Positions 34,616 through 47,094 of a stretch of 64,000 nt of DNA are shown here, piece by piece; position 1 is the first letter of the stretch, and every line of letters begins with the position of its first letter. The notes below the pieces were generated by a model. The model saw only the letters and a list, made by a program, of their open reading frames with translations. It was not told where the DNA came from and ran no database searches. A program made the translations under genes and the position numbers. The stretch spans positions 1-64,000 of the forward strand of contig JAGBXB010000054.1 in NCBI GenBank assembly GCA_017629515.1, in the 5' to 3' direction. This DNA comes from Lentisphaeria bacterium (GTDB lineage: Bacteria > Verrucomicrobiota > Lentisphaeria > Victivallales > UBA1829).

Positions 34616-35860
34616 TTATTCCTTTTCCTGTATGGCAATACTCCCGGCGGGGAGGCTTTTTCTTTTTCCGCTTTTTTCGGAAGTGGGCAGTACGCGGCAC
34701 TGCACATCTGCACGTGGAAATGCTATGATAAATTTTGTCCCCTCCCCCACTGTACTGGCAAAGGAGATGTGGCCGCCATGTTCCCTTACGATGCGTTCCA
34801 CCACCATAAGTCCGATACCGCTGCCTTTTTCTTTTGTGGTGAATCTGGGGGAAAAGATCCGGGAGGCATTTTCACTTTTTATACCGCTGCCGCTGTCGGA
34901 GAAAGCAATAAGAACGCTTCTGTCATCATTGGAACAGCTTATACGCAGTTCCCCGCCGCCGGTCATGGCCTGTACTGCATTTTTGATAAGGTTGTAGAAC
35001 GATTGCTTCAACTGTTCCCTGTCGCCCCGGATCATGGGGAGAGTATCGCTCCATGAACAGTTTACTTTGATCCTTCTTCCTTCCAGTTCGATCCGCATGA
35101 AATTCAGGGTTTCCAGCACACAATCCTTTACATCCAGAAGCTGAAACACCCCTTTGGAGGGGCGCAATGCCCCCAGGAAATTATGGATGATATGATCCAG
35201 TCTTTCCACTTCCCCTCTTGCCGCAGCAGTCATTTCAGAAGCTTCCTCCACATCGAAATTGCCGCTGTCAAGGAGCCGCTGGAAAAGTTGCAGATGCAGA
35301 TAGATACTGTTCAGGGGGTTCCCGATCTCGTGGGCTACTTCTGCGGCAAGGAGACTGATGAGAGCGGTTCTTTCGGTTTCTGCGGCATTATGGAGTCTGT
35401 CGTAGGTATTGGTGATATCGTTAAAGATAAGGGTGACACATTTTTCTGTTTCTGTCAATTCCTTTCCCGGCATCCTGCCGGGGGCGTGGGAACGGTGCAG
35501 AGCATAAAAACTCAAAACCCGCCGTACGGGATAAAAAATCTCCACTTCCGTGCGTACAGTATGATCGGAGGAATCTGCGGAAGCGAAAATATTTTCCCAA
35601 TCCACGCCTTTCACAAAAGAATTGATACTCACTCTGGAAAAATCGTCCGGGATACCGAAAATCTCTTTGGCAACGGCGTTATGGTATAAGATCCTGCCGT
35701 TTTCGGAGATGACTACTATCCCCTCCCGGATGGCATTGAAAAGATTTTCCAACATCCCGTGTTCCCTGGAAAGCAGATGGATGTAGGATTGGATACTGCC
35801 CGGATCAAAGGATTCCAGACGGGTCCCGAATTTACTGAAAAATGGGTTTTTCTTTGCCAT
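34616..35860 (-). CDS. Sensor histidine kinase (NtrB-like, PAS domain)
   Basis: The ATG at 35860 with AGGAGATCT upstream gives 414 residues; a longer start lies in a region with no coding sense. No membrane segments are seen, so it is cytoplasmic. A coiled N-terminal region precedes a PAS domain (FNAIREGIVVISENGRILYH), followed by the H-box EVAHEIGNPLNSIYLHLQLF and a HATPase domain with NLIKNAVQA, DSGSGIK and GSGIGLMVVER. It phosphorylates the NtrC-like regulator, whose gene starts 4 bp after its stop. The signal is unknown. Confidence 0.92.
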   Translation of the reverse strand: MAKKNPFFSKFGTRLESFDPGSIQSYIHLLSREHGMLENLFNAIREGIVVISENGRILYHNAVAKEIFGIPDDFSRVSINSFVKGVDWENIFASADSSDHTVRTEVEIFYPVRRVLSFYALHRSHAPGRMPGKELTETEKCVTLIFNDITNTYDRLHNAAETERTALISLLAAEVAHEIGNPLNSIYLHLQLFQRLLDSGNFDVEEASEMTAAARGEVERLDHIIHNFLGALRPSKGVFQLLDVKDCVLETLNFMRIELEGRRIKVNCSWSDTLPMIRGDREQLKQSFYNLIKNAVQAMTGGGELRISCSNDDRSVLIAFSDSGSGIKSENASRIFSPRFTTKEKGSGIGLMVVERIVREHGGHISFASTVGEGTKFIIAFPRADVQCRVLPTSEKSGKRKSLPAGSIAIQEKE

Positions 35861-35908
35861 AGATCTCCTCTTTGTGCAATTCTGTCCCGATAAAAAATCA
35901 TTTCCATA

Positions 35909-35925
35909 TGTGTAATTTTGACACA
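35909..35925. promoter_or_regulatory. Palindrome in the kinase leader
   Basis: TGTGT and ACACA flank a 7-bp centre. The site lies just downstream of the predicted start of the kinase transcript. It could be an operator or a hairpin in the leader. Confidence 0.35.
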
Positions 35926-35937
35926 CTACACCGTAAT

Positions 35938-35965
35938 AATATACAGGAAAAAAACCAAAAAGCAA
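35938..35965 (-). promoter_or_regulatory. Promoter of the two-component operon
   Basis: On the minus strand TTGCTT (35965-35960) and TATATT (35943-35938) are 16 bp apart. On the plus strand a competing TTGACA (35918-35923) and TATACA (35940-35945) overlap it, so the assignment is not unique. Confidence 0.5.
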
Positions 35966-35991
35966 GAGCGGATAAAAGACTCCTCCGCAGA

Positions 35992-36160
35992 TTTTACAGT
36001 AAAAAGAAAGTGAAAACATAAAAAAATACAGTTTTAATAACAGATTATACAGTTTTTACAGTTTGCCATACGGAAAAACGGTGTTATATTTACCGTAATA
36101 AAGGTTCTTCAAGAAATGATAAACAGAAAAAATTTGCAGGAAGGACCTCTTTTTACAGTT
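35992..36160. repeat. Cluster of TACAGT repeats upstream of the rhodopsin-transducer homologue
   Basis: TTTTACAGT occurs at 35992-36000, TACAGT near 36027, 36048 and 36057, and TTTTACAGTT again near 36151. Several lie just upstream of the promoter at 36063. This is a dense cluster in a 319-bp gap and may bind a regulator. Confidence 0.4.
36063..36090 (+). promoter_or_regulatory. Promoter of the transducer-like/pseudopilin/DUF4838 operon
   Basis: TTGCCA (36063-36068) and TATATT (36085-36090) are 16 bp apart. The predicted leader is about 83 nt long and ends in AAGGAGAGG. Confidence 0.55.
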
Positions 36161-36179
36161 TCAAAAAAGGAGAGGTAAA

Positions 36180-36551
36180 ATGATGGAAGGCGGAAAAAAA
36201 GTATGGTACTTTGCTGACGGTTACATTCCGGAAAAAGTAAAAAACGGTACGATGGAAGCCCATGAAGCCCTGATGCTTTTCAACACGGCTTCCTCCGATG
36301 CGGATGTTGTGATAGATATTTACTTTTCCGATCGTGCGCCAATAAAAAATATCCATGTGAACGTTCCGGCAGAAAGAATCATTTCCCTGCGGATGGATGA
36401 TCCCAATGACCTTAACGGCAATGTGATCCCTCTTCTCACCCAGTATGCAGTAAGGATCAGTTCCTCCATTCCCATTGTCTGTCAGTTCGGCAGACTGGAT
36501 ACCACCCAGAACGCCATGTCCTACTATGTGGGGATCGGTTACGCAGAATAA
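36180..36551 (+). CDS. Anabaena sensory rhodopsin transducer (ASRT) superfamily protein
   Basis: This 123-residue protein matches the small beta-sandwich ASRT family: VWYFADGYIPE, EAHEALMLFNTASSDADV, IDIYFSDRAPI, NVPAERIISLRMDDPND and PIVCQFGRLDTTQNAM appear in the same order as in the Anabaena transducer. There is no rhodopsin gene nearby and the window shows no sign of phototrophy. Homologues outside the cyanobacteria have been proposed to bind small molecules, including sugars. It starts a plus-strand operon that continues with a pseudopilin and a DUF4838 protein. A sugar-sensing or binding role is inferred from this context. Confidence 0.8.
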   Translation: MMEGGKKVWYFADGYIPEKVKNGTMEAHEALMLFNTASSDADVVIDIYFSDRAPIKNIHVNVPAERIISLRMDDPNDLNGNVIPLLTQYAVRISSSIPIVCQFGRLDTTQNAMSYYVGIGYAE

Positions 36552-36587
36552 AAAATCATAATGAATATACAAATCAAGGGGAAAAAA

Positions 36588-37367
36588 ATGAAAAAACAAC
36601 CACGCAGTGTGAAAAACTTTACTCTTATCGAACTCCTCGTTGTCATTGCCATCATCGCCATTCTTGCCGGGATGCTTCTTCCCGCATTGAACAAGGCAAG
36701 GGAGAAGGCAAGGGATATAGCCTGCACGAGCAATCAAAAACAACTCGGGCTGGGATTTTCTTTCTATCTTTCCGACAGTAAAGATATTTATCCCGGCGGC
36801 GGCAGTAATATGGAAAACTACCGGAAATGGCCATGGCACCACGTTTTCCTTATGCAGAAATATATTACACACAAAATCCTTGTTGACCCATCTCTGAATG
36901 AAACCGATGCGGAAGAAAAAAAATACGGTCAGCCGGGAAGAGGAAAAACGGAAGTAGCCATTTCCGATACAGCCGTCAACGGCTGCGGTTATCCCGGATA
37001 TGGTTACAATTATTTCAATATCGGCTCGGATTTCGGCGGACGCAATGACTGGCTTAAAGGAACCAATGCCAGAGTAAGAGAGATCAAATATCCCAGTATC
37101 GTGTATATTGCGATGGATACAAAAGATGCCGCAATGAACTGTGGAAACGCCCTCGCCCGCAGTACCACAGCGACCAGTTCAGGAAACGGAGTAATCGATG
37201 CCCTTCGTCACAAAGGCAAAACCGCCATTCTTTTCGGCGACGGCAGCGTGGGGTACAAAAAAGCCCATCCCTTTAACCCCTATGCCCAGAACGGCTTGGA
37301 TACCAGTAAGAAAACCGATCAGGCAAAATGCTGGACAGGCGGCCGTTTCGGCGGGGATGTACGGTAA
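36588..37367 (+). CDS. Type II pseudopilin-like protein with H-x9-DG motif
   Basis: From the ATG at 36588 (AAGGGGAAAAAA) the protein has 259 residues. The prepilin signal [19 protein letters not shown] follows a 12-residue basic leader, and the C-terminus has [13 protein letters not shown], the H-x9-DG motif of the prepilin-processing-associated class (DUF1559-type). It is exported and probably anchored or assembled at the outer face of the inner membrane. Unlike the gene at 10377 it has only one prepilin signal. The DUF4838 gene starts 30 bp downstream. Confidence 0.88.
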   Translation: MKKQPRSVKNFTLIELLVVIAIIAILAGMLLPALNKAREKARDIACTSNQKQLGLGFSFYLSDSKDIYPGGGSNMENYRKWPWHHVFLMQKYITHKILVDPSLNETDAEEKKYGQPGRGKTEVAISDTAVNGCGYPGYGYNYFNIGSDFGGRNDWLKGTNARVREIKYPSIVYIAMDTKDAAMNCGNALARSTTATSSGNGVIDALRHKGKTAILFGDGSVGYKKAHPFNPYAQNGLDTSKKTDQAKCWTGGRFGGDVR

Positions 37368-37397
37368 AAGTATAAATGATAAACTACGGGAAAAAGT

Positions 37398-40349
37398 ATG
37401 AAAAATACAATCAAAGTTGCTGCACTCCTTATTGCATTGATTTTTACAGAAACTTTTCTCCATGCCTTTGATGTAGTGAAAGAGGGGAAAGCAAAAAGTT
37501 ATATCCTTCTTTCAGAAAACAGCACCAAAGCAGAGGAATTTGCCGCAGAAGAGTTTGCAAAATATGTAAAAAAGATGACCAAAGCGGATCTTGTCATATC
37601 AAAGAAACCTCTCAAAAGTCTTGCTCCGGTGAAATTCCGTCTGGCAGATTCCCCTGACATCAGAAAAGATCCTGCTTACGGAAAATTGCCCCAGTTGGGC
37701 AATGTGGGTTATATCGTTTCCGCCAATACCGGAGCTCTTACCATTATCGCCCGTACAAAACAGGGCATCCATCACGGCAATTATTTTCTTCTGAAAAAGT
37801 ACGGAGAGATCTATTTTCTCCATCCGGATGAACCGGAGATCGTTCCGGAAAAAAGTTCTTTCATCATCCCGGATCAGGTAACAGTACGCAATCCTTATTT
37901 CACCGACATCCGTCCTGCGGGCAATGCTCCCTACTGCGTCCCCGCCCACAGAGTTTTGTGGCGTATGCGCAACGGTTCCACGGTCACAACCCGTCCTGCA
38001 ATACAGAGAAAAGGCAGAAAAGATCTTGTTGATCTGGAAGAAAAACTGGGACACGCTTTTTCTGCCGGCGGTCATTGTTTCACCCCGCTTCTTGTCGGTT
38101 CCTGGTCTGTAAAGGAGATCAAAAAACTGCATAAGGAACATCCGGAATATTTCGGGTTGCGCAATGGCAAACGGATCTGGTCGGATCTCTCCCTTTCCAA
38201 CAAAGAACAACTCTGCCAGCCCTGCCTTTCCAATCCGGAAGTAATGAAACGCATTGCAGACAATCTGCATAAGGAACTCAATACCACCTACGGCGGTCAG
38301 CCCATCACCTACCGTATCTACAATGACGACCATACATTCTGGTGCGAATGTGAAAACTGTAAAAAGATGGATGACCCCAAAGCAGGGAAACTTGGCAAAA
38401 ACTCCAACCGTTACTGGGCACTTGTCAATTATCTTGCCAAAGAACTTCTGCCGAAAAACCCCAATCTTACCCTTCTTGCCATCGCCTATCAGGATTACCG
38501 CGATGTGCCGACAAAGGTGAAACCCGATCCCCGTGTCCCCATCCAGATCGCCCCTCACGGAGATTGCTACAACCACACTCTGGACGATCCCAAATGTCCC
38601 ACCAATCCCCGTTACCGGAAAATGTTTGAAGATTGGAAAAAGACCGGAGCAAAACTCTATGTCTTTGAATACCACAACCAATTGCCCGGAGAGTGCAGAT
38701 ACATTCCCATTGAACGCAAATGGGTGGAATTTCTCCGCTACTACCATAAAAACAACGTTCTTTCCGCCAATGCTGTGATCTGTGACGGGGAATCCCCTCA
38801 TACGAACCTGCCCTACTATTCCACATACAATTACAAAAATTCCTGGTATGCAAGATGGCAGATGGCGTATATGACCGGTCACTTCGCCTGGGATCTGTAT
38901 GATGATTACGAGAAAGTATGGGAGAAGATCAATTCCCTTTACTATGGAAAAGCATGGAAATATATCCGTCCCTACCGTCTGCTTCTGGAAAAATCCCTGA
39001 AAGAAACAGGGGTCTGCTTCGGTTACGGGACAAGTGCCGTTTCCTCCATCGGGAAATGTTATGAGTATAAAACGGTCGCCAAAGACTCTTCCGCCCTTTT
39101 GAAAAAAGCCGTGGAAAGCGTGAAAAATGATCCGCTTTACCTCAAAAGAGTATTAAGGGAAAAGGAATATTTTGAAAAGAACTGGGCATCTGCCGGATAT
39201 AGTTCCATAAAAAATTCCGGTACTATTTATAAAGTCAACCGTGCCAAGACCCCCATCATCATTGACGGAAAGTTTGATGAAAAAGCATATCTTTCGGCAA
39301 CGGAACTTCCCGAACTTTTCGTCAACACCAACCGGGGCAAAAGATTTACTCCGGATGCCAAAACGAAAGGAAAAATCCTTTTTGATCCCAAAAACATTTA
39401 TTTTGCCATTGAATGCAGCAAATATCAGGGCAAAGTCAATGACAGGGCAAAGGCAGACGGTCTTAAAGCCCTTACCGGAAGCCATATTGAACTCCTGCTT
39501 ATGAGTGAACACCTTGAAGGCAAATATTACCATATCGGGATCACTCATAACGGTCATACATACAGTGCCCTCACCACAGACGGTACAAAACGGGATCTGA
39601 ACAGAAAACTTGATTTTGAATACAAACTGATTGATACGCCCGATAAATATTTTCTGGAGATCCGTATTCCCGCCCATCTTCTGGGAGGGATCCGGGAAGG
39701 GGATTGCTGGAAGATCAATTTCATGCGTACTTCCGTAGATAAAAACGGCAGGATGCAGCACGCCACAACTTCCAGAGATACCCACTTCCACGATATCCCC
39801 AATGCCCCTGTCTTCACATTCGGAGAAGGCGGAGCATTGCTTCTCAACGGGGATTTCAAAACCACAGTAAAGGCTGTTCCCCCGAAACCTCCGAAGAAAA
39901 AGCCCGGATATGTCTGGAAATTTGAATCGGAAAAAATGCCTGCCCACTGGAAATTCCTCCCCGGCAATCCGGGAACTGCCGCATTGAAAAAGGATCCTGA
40001 CGGCAAATCTTTCCTTTACTTTGCCAGCGGAGCAAATAATTATCCCATGATCTGGCAGCCCCTGCGTAATACAGGGGATGAAGTCAAAGAGTATTTTCTC
40101 TCCTTTACCGCAAGGGGAAAAGGCTCTCTTTCTGCCACGATATATTATAATGCAAACCGCAAACAACTCCCCGCAAAGACTTTCAGACTGGGGAAAGAAT
40201 GGAAAGATTATTCCTGCAATATAGATATTTCCACTACATTGGGTACAAAATCCCTTTTCCTGAAAATCAATAAAGGAGTTGCAGAGATCAAAGACATCAA
40301 ACTTGTCCCGGTCATTCTTGCTGATAATCCCGACGCATTGAAACATTGA
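37398..40349 (+). CDS. Secreted DUF4838 glycoside-hydrolase-like protein with CBM9-like domain
   Basis: 983 residues with a signal peptide (MKNTIKVAALLIALIFTETF). An N-terminal GH67-like small domain (about 25-160), a DUF4838 core with FWCECENCKKMDD near residue 314, a CBM9-like domain beginning IIIDGKFDEKAY near residue 617 and a final jelly roll beginning YVWKFESEKMPAHW near residue 837. The layout equals the gene at 11441, but the sequences differ strongly outside the core, so the substrates may differ. Secretion and polysaccharide breakdown are inferred. CGGGAA precedes the ATG. Confidence 0.85.
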   Translation: MKNTIKVAALLIALIFTETFLHAFDVVKEGKAKSYILLSENSTKAEEFAAEEFAKYVKKMTKADLVISKKPLKSLAPVKFRLADSPDIRKDPAYGKLPQLGNVGYIVSANTGALTIIARTKQGIHHGNYFLLKKYGEIYFLHPDEPEIVPEKSSFIIPDQVTVRNPYFTDIRPAGNAPYCVPAHRVLWRMRNGSTVTTRPAIQRKGRKDLVDLEEKLGHAFSAGGHCFTPLLVGSWSVKEIKKLHKEHPEYFGLRNGKRIWSDLSLSNKEQLCQPCLSNPEVMKRIADNLHKELNTTYGGQPITYRIYNDDHTFWCECENCKKMDDPKAGKLGKNSNRYWALVNYLAKELLPKNPNLTLLAIAYQDYRDVPTKVKPDPRVPIQIAPHGDCYNHTLDDPKCPTNPRYRKMFEDWKKTGAKLYVFEYHNQLPGECRYIPIERKWVEFLRYYHKNNVLSANAVICDGESPHTNLPYYSTYNYKNSWYARWQMAYMTGHFAWDLYDDYEKVWEKINSLYYGKAWKYIRPYRLLLEKSLKETGVCFGYGTSAVSSIGKCYEYKTVAKDSSALLKKAVESVKNDPLYLKRVLREKEYFEKNWASAGYSSIKNSGTIYKVNRAKTPIIIDGKFDEKAYLSATELPELFVNTNRGKRFTPDAKTKGKILFDPKNIYFAIECSKYQGKVNDRAKADGLKALTGSHIELLLMSEHLEGKYYHIGITHNGHTYSALTTDGTKRDLNRKLDFEYKLIDTPDKYFLEIRIPAHLLGGIREGDCWKINFMRTSVDKNGRMQHATTSRDTHFHDIPNAPVFTFGEGGALLLNGDFKTTVKAVPPKPPKKKPGYVWKFESEKMPAHWKFLPGNPGTAALKKDPDGKSFLYFASGANNYPMIWQPLRNTGDEVKEYFLSFTARGKGSLSATIYYNANRKQLPAKTFRLGKEWKDYSCNIDISTTLGTKSLFLKINKGVAEIKDIKLVPVILADNPDALKH

Positions 40350-40363
40350 GATATTTTTTCTGT

Positions 40364-40412
40364 AAAGGGAAAGACTTTTCCTGTCAAAAGGAATCAGTCT
40401 TTCCCTTTTTTT
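40364..40412 (+). terminator. Intrinsic terminator after the DUF4838 gene
   Basis: AAAGGGAAAGACT (40364-40376) pairs with AGTCTTTCCCTTT (40396-40408) and is followed by a run of T. Confidence 0.9.
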
Positions 40413-40530
40413 CTCCCGGAAAAGGGGATCAAAAAACTGTATTCCAAGCCCGTAAAGGACAGAGAAGGAATCTCTTTTTGAAAAATTATGGGATAGAGGT
40501 GAAAAAAAAAGATTTTTTTTGATTTTATAT

Positions 40531-40560
40531 TTGAAATTTTAAAAAGTTGTGTCATATTAT
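40531..40560 (+). promoter_or_regulatory. Promoter of tRNA-Thr
   Basis: TTGAAA (40531-40536) and TATTAT (40555-40560) with an 18-bp spacer. The predicted start is about 10 bp before the tRNA. Confidence 0.45.
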
Positions 40561-40576
40561 AGTATCTTAATGATTT

Positions 40577-40651
40577 GCCGGCATAGCTCAGTGGTAGAGC
40601 TACGGTTTTGTAAACCGTCGGTCGTTGGTTCGAATCCGACTGCCGGCTCCA
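40577..40651 (+). tRNA. tRNA-Thr (TGT anticodon)
   Basis: GCCGGCA (40577-40583) pairs with TGCCGGC (40641-40647). The anticodon stem ACGGT/ACCGT encloses a loop with TGT, the T arm has GGTTCGAATCC, and CCA is encoded at 40649-40651. It reads ACA and, by wobble, other Thr codons. An open frame runs across it and was rejected as a gene start. Confidence 0.96.
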
Positions 40652-40731
40652 TTTTTTTCTTTTCCTTTATTTTTCTGAACAGTTTTTTTGTATCGTTACG
40701 GCATATTATCCCTGCTTTTCCGGAAAATGTG

Positions 40732-40760
40732 TTGCATTTTTCCATTGGCGGCAGTATAGT
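40732..40760 (+). promoter_or_regulatory. Promoter of the acyltransferase-like/GH2 operon
   Basis: TTGCAT (40732-40737) and TATAGT (40755-40760) are 17 bp apart. This places the start of transcription near 40767, so the ATG at 40762 cannot be used and 40801 is the start. Confidence 0.6.
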
Positions 40761-40800
40761 AATGACAGAATTTTTTCATACACAAAACCGGAAACAGGCG

Positions 40801-45206
<4,406 letters not shown>

Positions 45207-45319
45207 TCCATTCCGGGAAAAAGATCAAGGGGGCGGGGACGCAGGCTCTCAACTCTGTATTTCTCGCATATAAACAAGCCCTGAATGGACGGCAGAACGA
45301 AAAAACACTGCCCCCCTCT

Positions 45320-45449
45320 TTCTGTCGCTCTTTCAGAGATTGTTTTTTTATTTTGTACTCCTACCCGGGGGTACGGTCCCTTACAGGTCCCTACCCGCCG
45401 GGCTATGTTCCTGCGGGGCTTTCAGCCCCTCCTGCCCTTTCAGGGCTGG
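45320..45449. repeat. Interspersed repeat, copy A (inverted with respect to copy B)
   Basis: About 130 bp beginning TCTGTCGCTCTTTCAGAG and ending CCCTTTCAGGGCTG, rich in small GC palindromes. The reverse complement of copy B at 45759-45885 aligns along its whole length with mismatches. No transposase is present. It resembles short palindromic repeats of the REP or MITE type. The flanking 45450-45758 stretch is AT-rich and shows no gene. Confidence 0.7.
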
Positions 45450-45758
45450 TTTTGATATTTATTTTTTAATCCATACAATGAACCGGCAATAACCAATTTT
45501 GCAAAAATCTGCCTGAATCATTTTCCTGAACAACTAAATATACACTCCTCAAATATAAAGAAAAATAACGGGGTATTACAAAATGATAAGATAATTGTGA
45601 TTTTTATTCACAGGTATCCCATAATTTTAGAAAAACACATTTTTCTCCAATATTTGAACAGAGGATTTTCTGGTTTAAAAAAGTGATTTTGTCAGATTTC
45701 AATATTTGAGTCGGAGTAAAAGGATCAAAAAAGAATTTTATTCCACGGCGAAGCAAAA

Positions 45759-45885
45759 CAGCCCTGAAAGGGCAAAGGCTCTGTAAGAGCCGTAAGCAAA
45801 CAGCCCGGTGGTAAGTCCTCTGAAGGAGGACGCAGCCCCGGGGTAAAATCCCGAAAAAAAATCAAGCTCTGAAAGAGCGGCAGAA
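45759..45885. repeat. Interspersed repeat, copy B
   Basis: Opposite orientation to copy A: it starts CAGCCCTGAAAGGGCA and ends CTCTGAAAGAGCGGCAGAA. It contains the extra internal palindromes CTCTGAAGGAGG and GGCTCTGTAAGAGCC. A third, partial copy of the outer end (TTCTGTCGCCCCTTTGGGGC) lies near 45908-45930. Copies A and B together may have formed from a small mobile element. Confidence 0.7.
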
Positions 45886-46200
45886 TATATCAGACACACT
45901 TTTTCCTTTCTGTCGCCCCTTTGGGGCTTTGTAAGGCTTTAAAATTTGATTTATAGTCTGATCAGTTGTGACAGCCTTACAGGAAACAATAAACTTCCAA
46001 CTTGACATAAAAAAGTTTTCACAGGATATTTGTGATTCATTTCAGTAAATTTACTTTTTATGGGATCGTTGTGATTTTTATTAGATAATTGCGTTATTTT
46101 TTTATTATCTGCTTGCATTTATCGTTTTGAAGCAGTAACTTATTTATGCTGCCAATTGTGGCAGTGGCTAATTGACAACTGTTCATATTTTACGGCAAAT

Positions 46201-46380
46201 ACGTCCAAAACCGACCAAAATAAAACGTTTTTTGTCTTCTACACCCACAGGTGAATTGTGTCCAGCGGGATTGTGCCTTGATTTTTGCACAGTCTTGCCG
46301 GATGTTCCTTTTTGCATTGGGTGTAGTGGGCTCTTGGTCGGGCCTTGGACGTAGTGCAAATCTGGAATATCCGGCTTTTT
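46201..46380 (+). ncRNA. Rod-shaped structured RNA candidate (6S-like shape)
   Basis: Nested pairing: ACGTCCAA (46201-46208) with TTGGACGT (46345-46352), CCGACCAA (46211-46218) with TTGGTCGG (46334-46341), CTACACCCA (46239-46247) with TGGGTGTAG (46318-46326), and the apical stem 46262-46276 with 46287-46301 (14 of 15 pairs including three G-U on this strand). A 14-by-16-nt internal loop lies in the middle. A short hairpin CTGGA/TCCGG and nine T follow at 46362-46384. Two possible promoters are upstream (TTGCAT-17-TAACTT at 46113-46141, TTGACA at 46172). No Rfam match is claimed. The shape recalls 6S RNA, but a cis-acting leader for the gene at 46490 is possible. Confidence 0.5.
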
Positions 46381-46489
46381 TTTTGCCTTGAGTATTCTAT
46401 GATCTTGCGTTATTCACTGAAGACCTGTTTGTCCTTTGAATTTTCTTGCTGTTGATTATTGAACGGTAAAAAGAGAAAGGATTAAAAAA

Positions 46490-47026
46490 ATGCACATCTT
46501 CGCAAACTTGATTGGAACGCAGGCACTTGCCATCATGGAAAAACAAATTAACTATGACGGTCCCTGCTATGTACGTCTTGTAGGCCGCAAATCCGGGGTT
46601 GTTGATTGGATTTTGACAATCTTCAAGGTTAATACAACAACAGTTCTGGAAGTTTATGCGGACAGAATAGAATATTCTTATGGTTCTTTATCCGGCTCTG
46701 TTTTAGAAGTAATTCCTCTTTCAAAAGTAAGTAATTTACTTTGTGGTTATTTCAAACCCGTTATTTTGTTAGTTATCGCTGCTATTTTTGTCCTTCTTGC
46801 GTTGCCAACATTCGGTACATCTCTTATTCCTGCTGTTCTTTGCCTCATTTATTATTTTCTCAAAAAATCTGTATTGATTTCTGTCATTCCCAACAGTGCA
46901 AGCGGCTGCGCCGTGGCATTCAAACGTTCCATTATTGAAAATCAAGACATTACCGAAAAAGAAGGAGAAGAAATCATCAAAGTGATAACACAATTGGTTG
47001 AAAATGCCAATAAAAAGAACTACTGA
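46490..47026 (+). CDS. Hypothetical membrane protein with PH-like N-terminal part
   Basis: 178 residues; AAAGGA precedes the ATG. I do not recognise the family. An N-terminal segment of about 80 residues looks like a compact beta domain (TTVLEVYADRIEYSYGSLSG), followed by two hydrophobic helices (PVILLVIAAIFVLLALP and LIPAVLCLIYYFL), then a hydrophilic helix with EKEGEEIIKVITQLVENA. A bacterial PH-like domain with membrane anchor is one possibility. It follows the structured RNA by about 110 bp and converges with the addA gene. Confidence 0.6.
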   Translation: MHIFANLIGTQALAIMEKQINYDGPCYVRLVGRKSGVVDWILTIFKVNTTTVLEVYADRIEYSYGSLSGSVLEVIPLSKVSNLLCGYFKPVILLVIAAIFVLLALPTFGTSLIPAVLCLIYYFLKKSVLISVIPNSASGCAVAFKRSIIENQDITEKEGEEIIKVITQLVENANKKNY

Positions 47027-47094
47027 AAAAGGTTTTATAAAATCAGGGGAGCGGGCAAAAGTAAATATTTTGCATCAGCCCCCCCTTATTTCTG

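Noticed and set aside
33605-35056. Plus-strand open frame across the kinase and regulator genes
   Set aside because: It spans two clear minus-strand genes and shows no protein-like composition.
35861-36179. Sigma-54 promoter upstream of the kinase or transducer-like gene
   Set aside because: No TGGCAC-N5-TTGC-type sequence was found by eye on either strand; the sigma-70-like boxes explain the region better.
40549-40800. Coding start upstream of the acyltransferase gene, running through tRNA-Thr
   Set aside because: The tRNA is unmistakable and a promoter at 40732 lies after it, so translation starts at 40801.
45320-45885. Insertion sequence with transposase
   Set aside because: The 309 bp between the inverted copies hold no open frame of useful length, so at most a non-autonomous element is present.
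46201-46352. SRP RNA or tmRNA
   Set aside because: The GGAAGG-type apical loop of SRP RNA and the tRNA-like ends with tag frame of tmRNA are absent.
46172-46354. Small open frame in the gap before the membrane protein
   Set aside because: It lies inside the nested stems of the RNA candidate, has no ribosome site and its codons follow the pairing.
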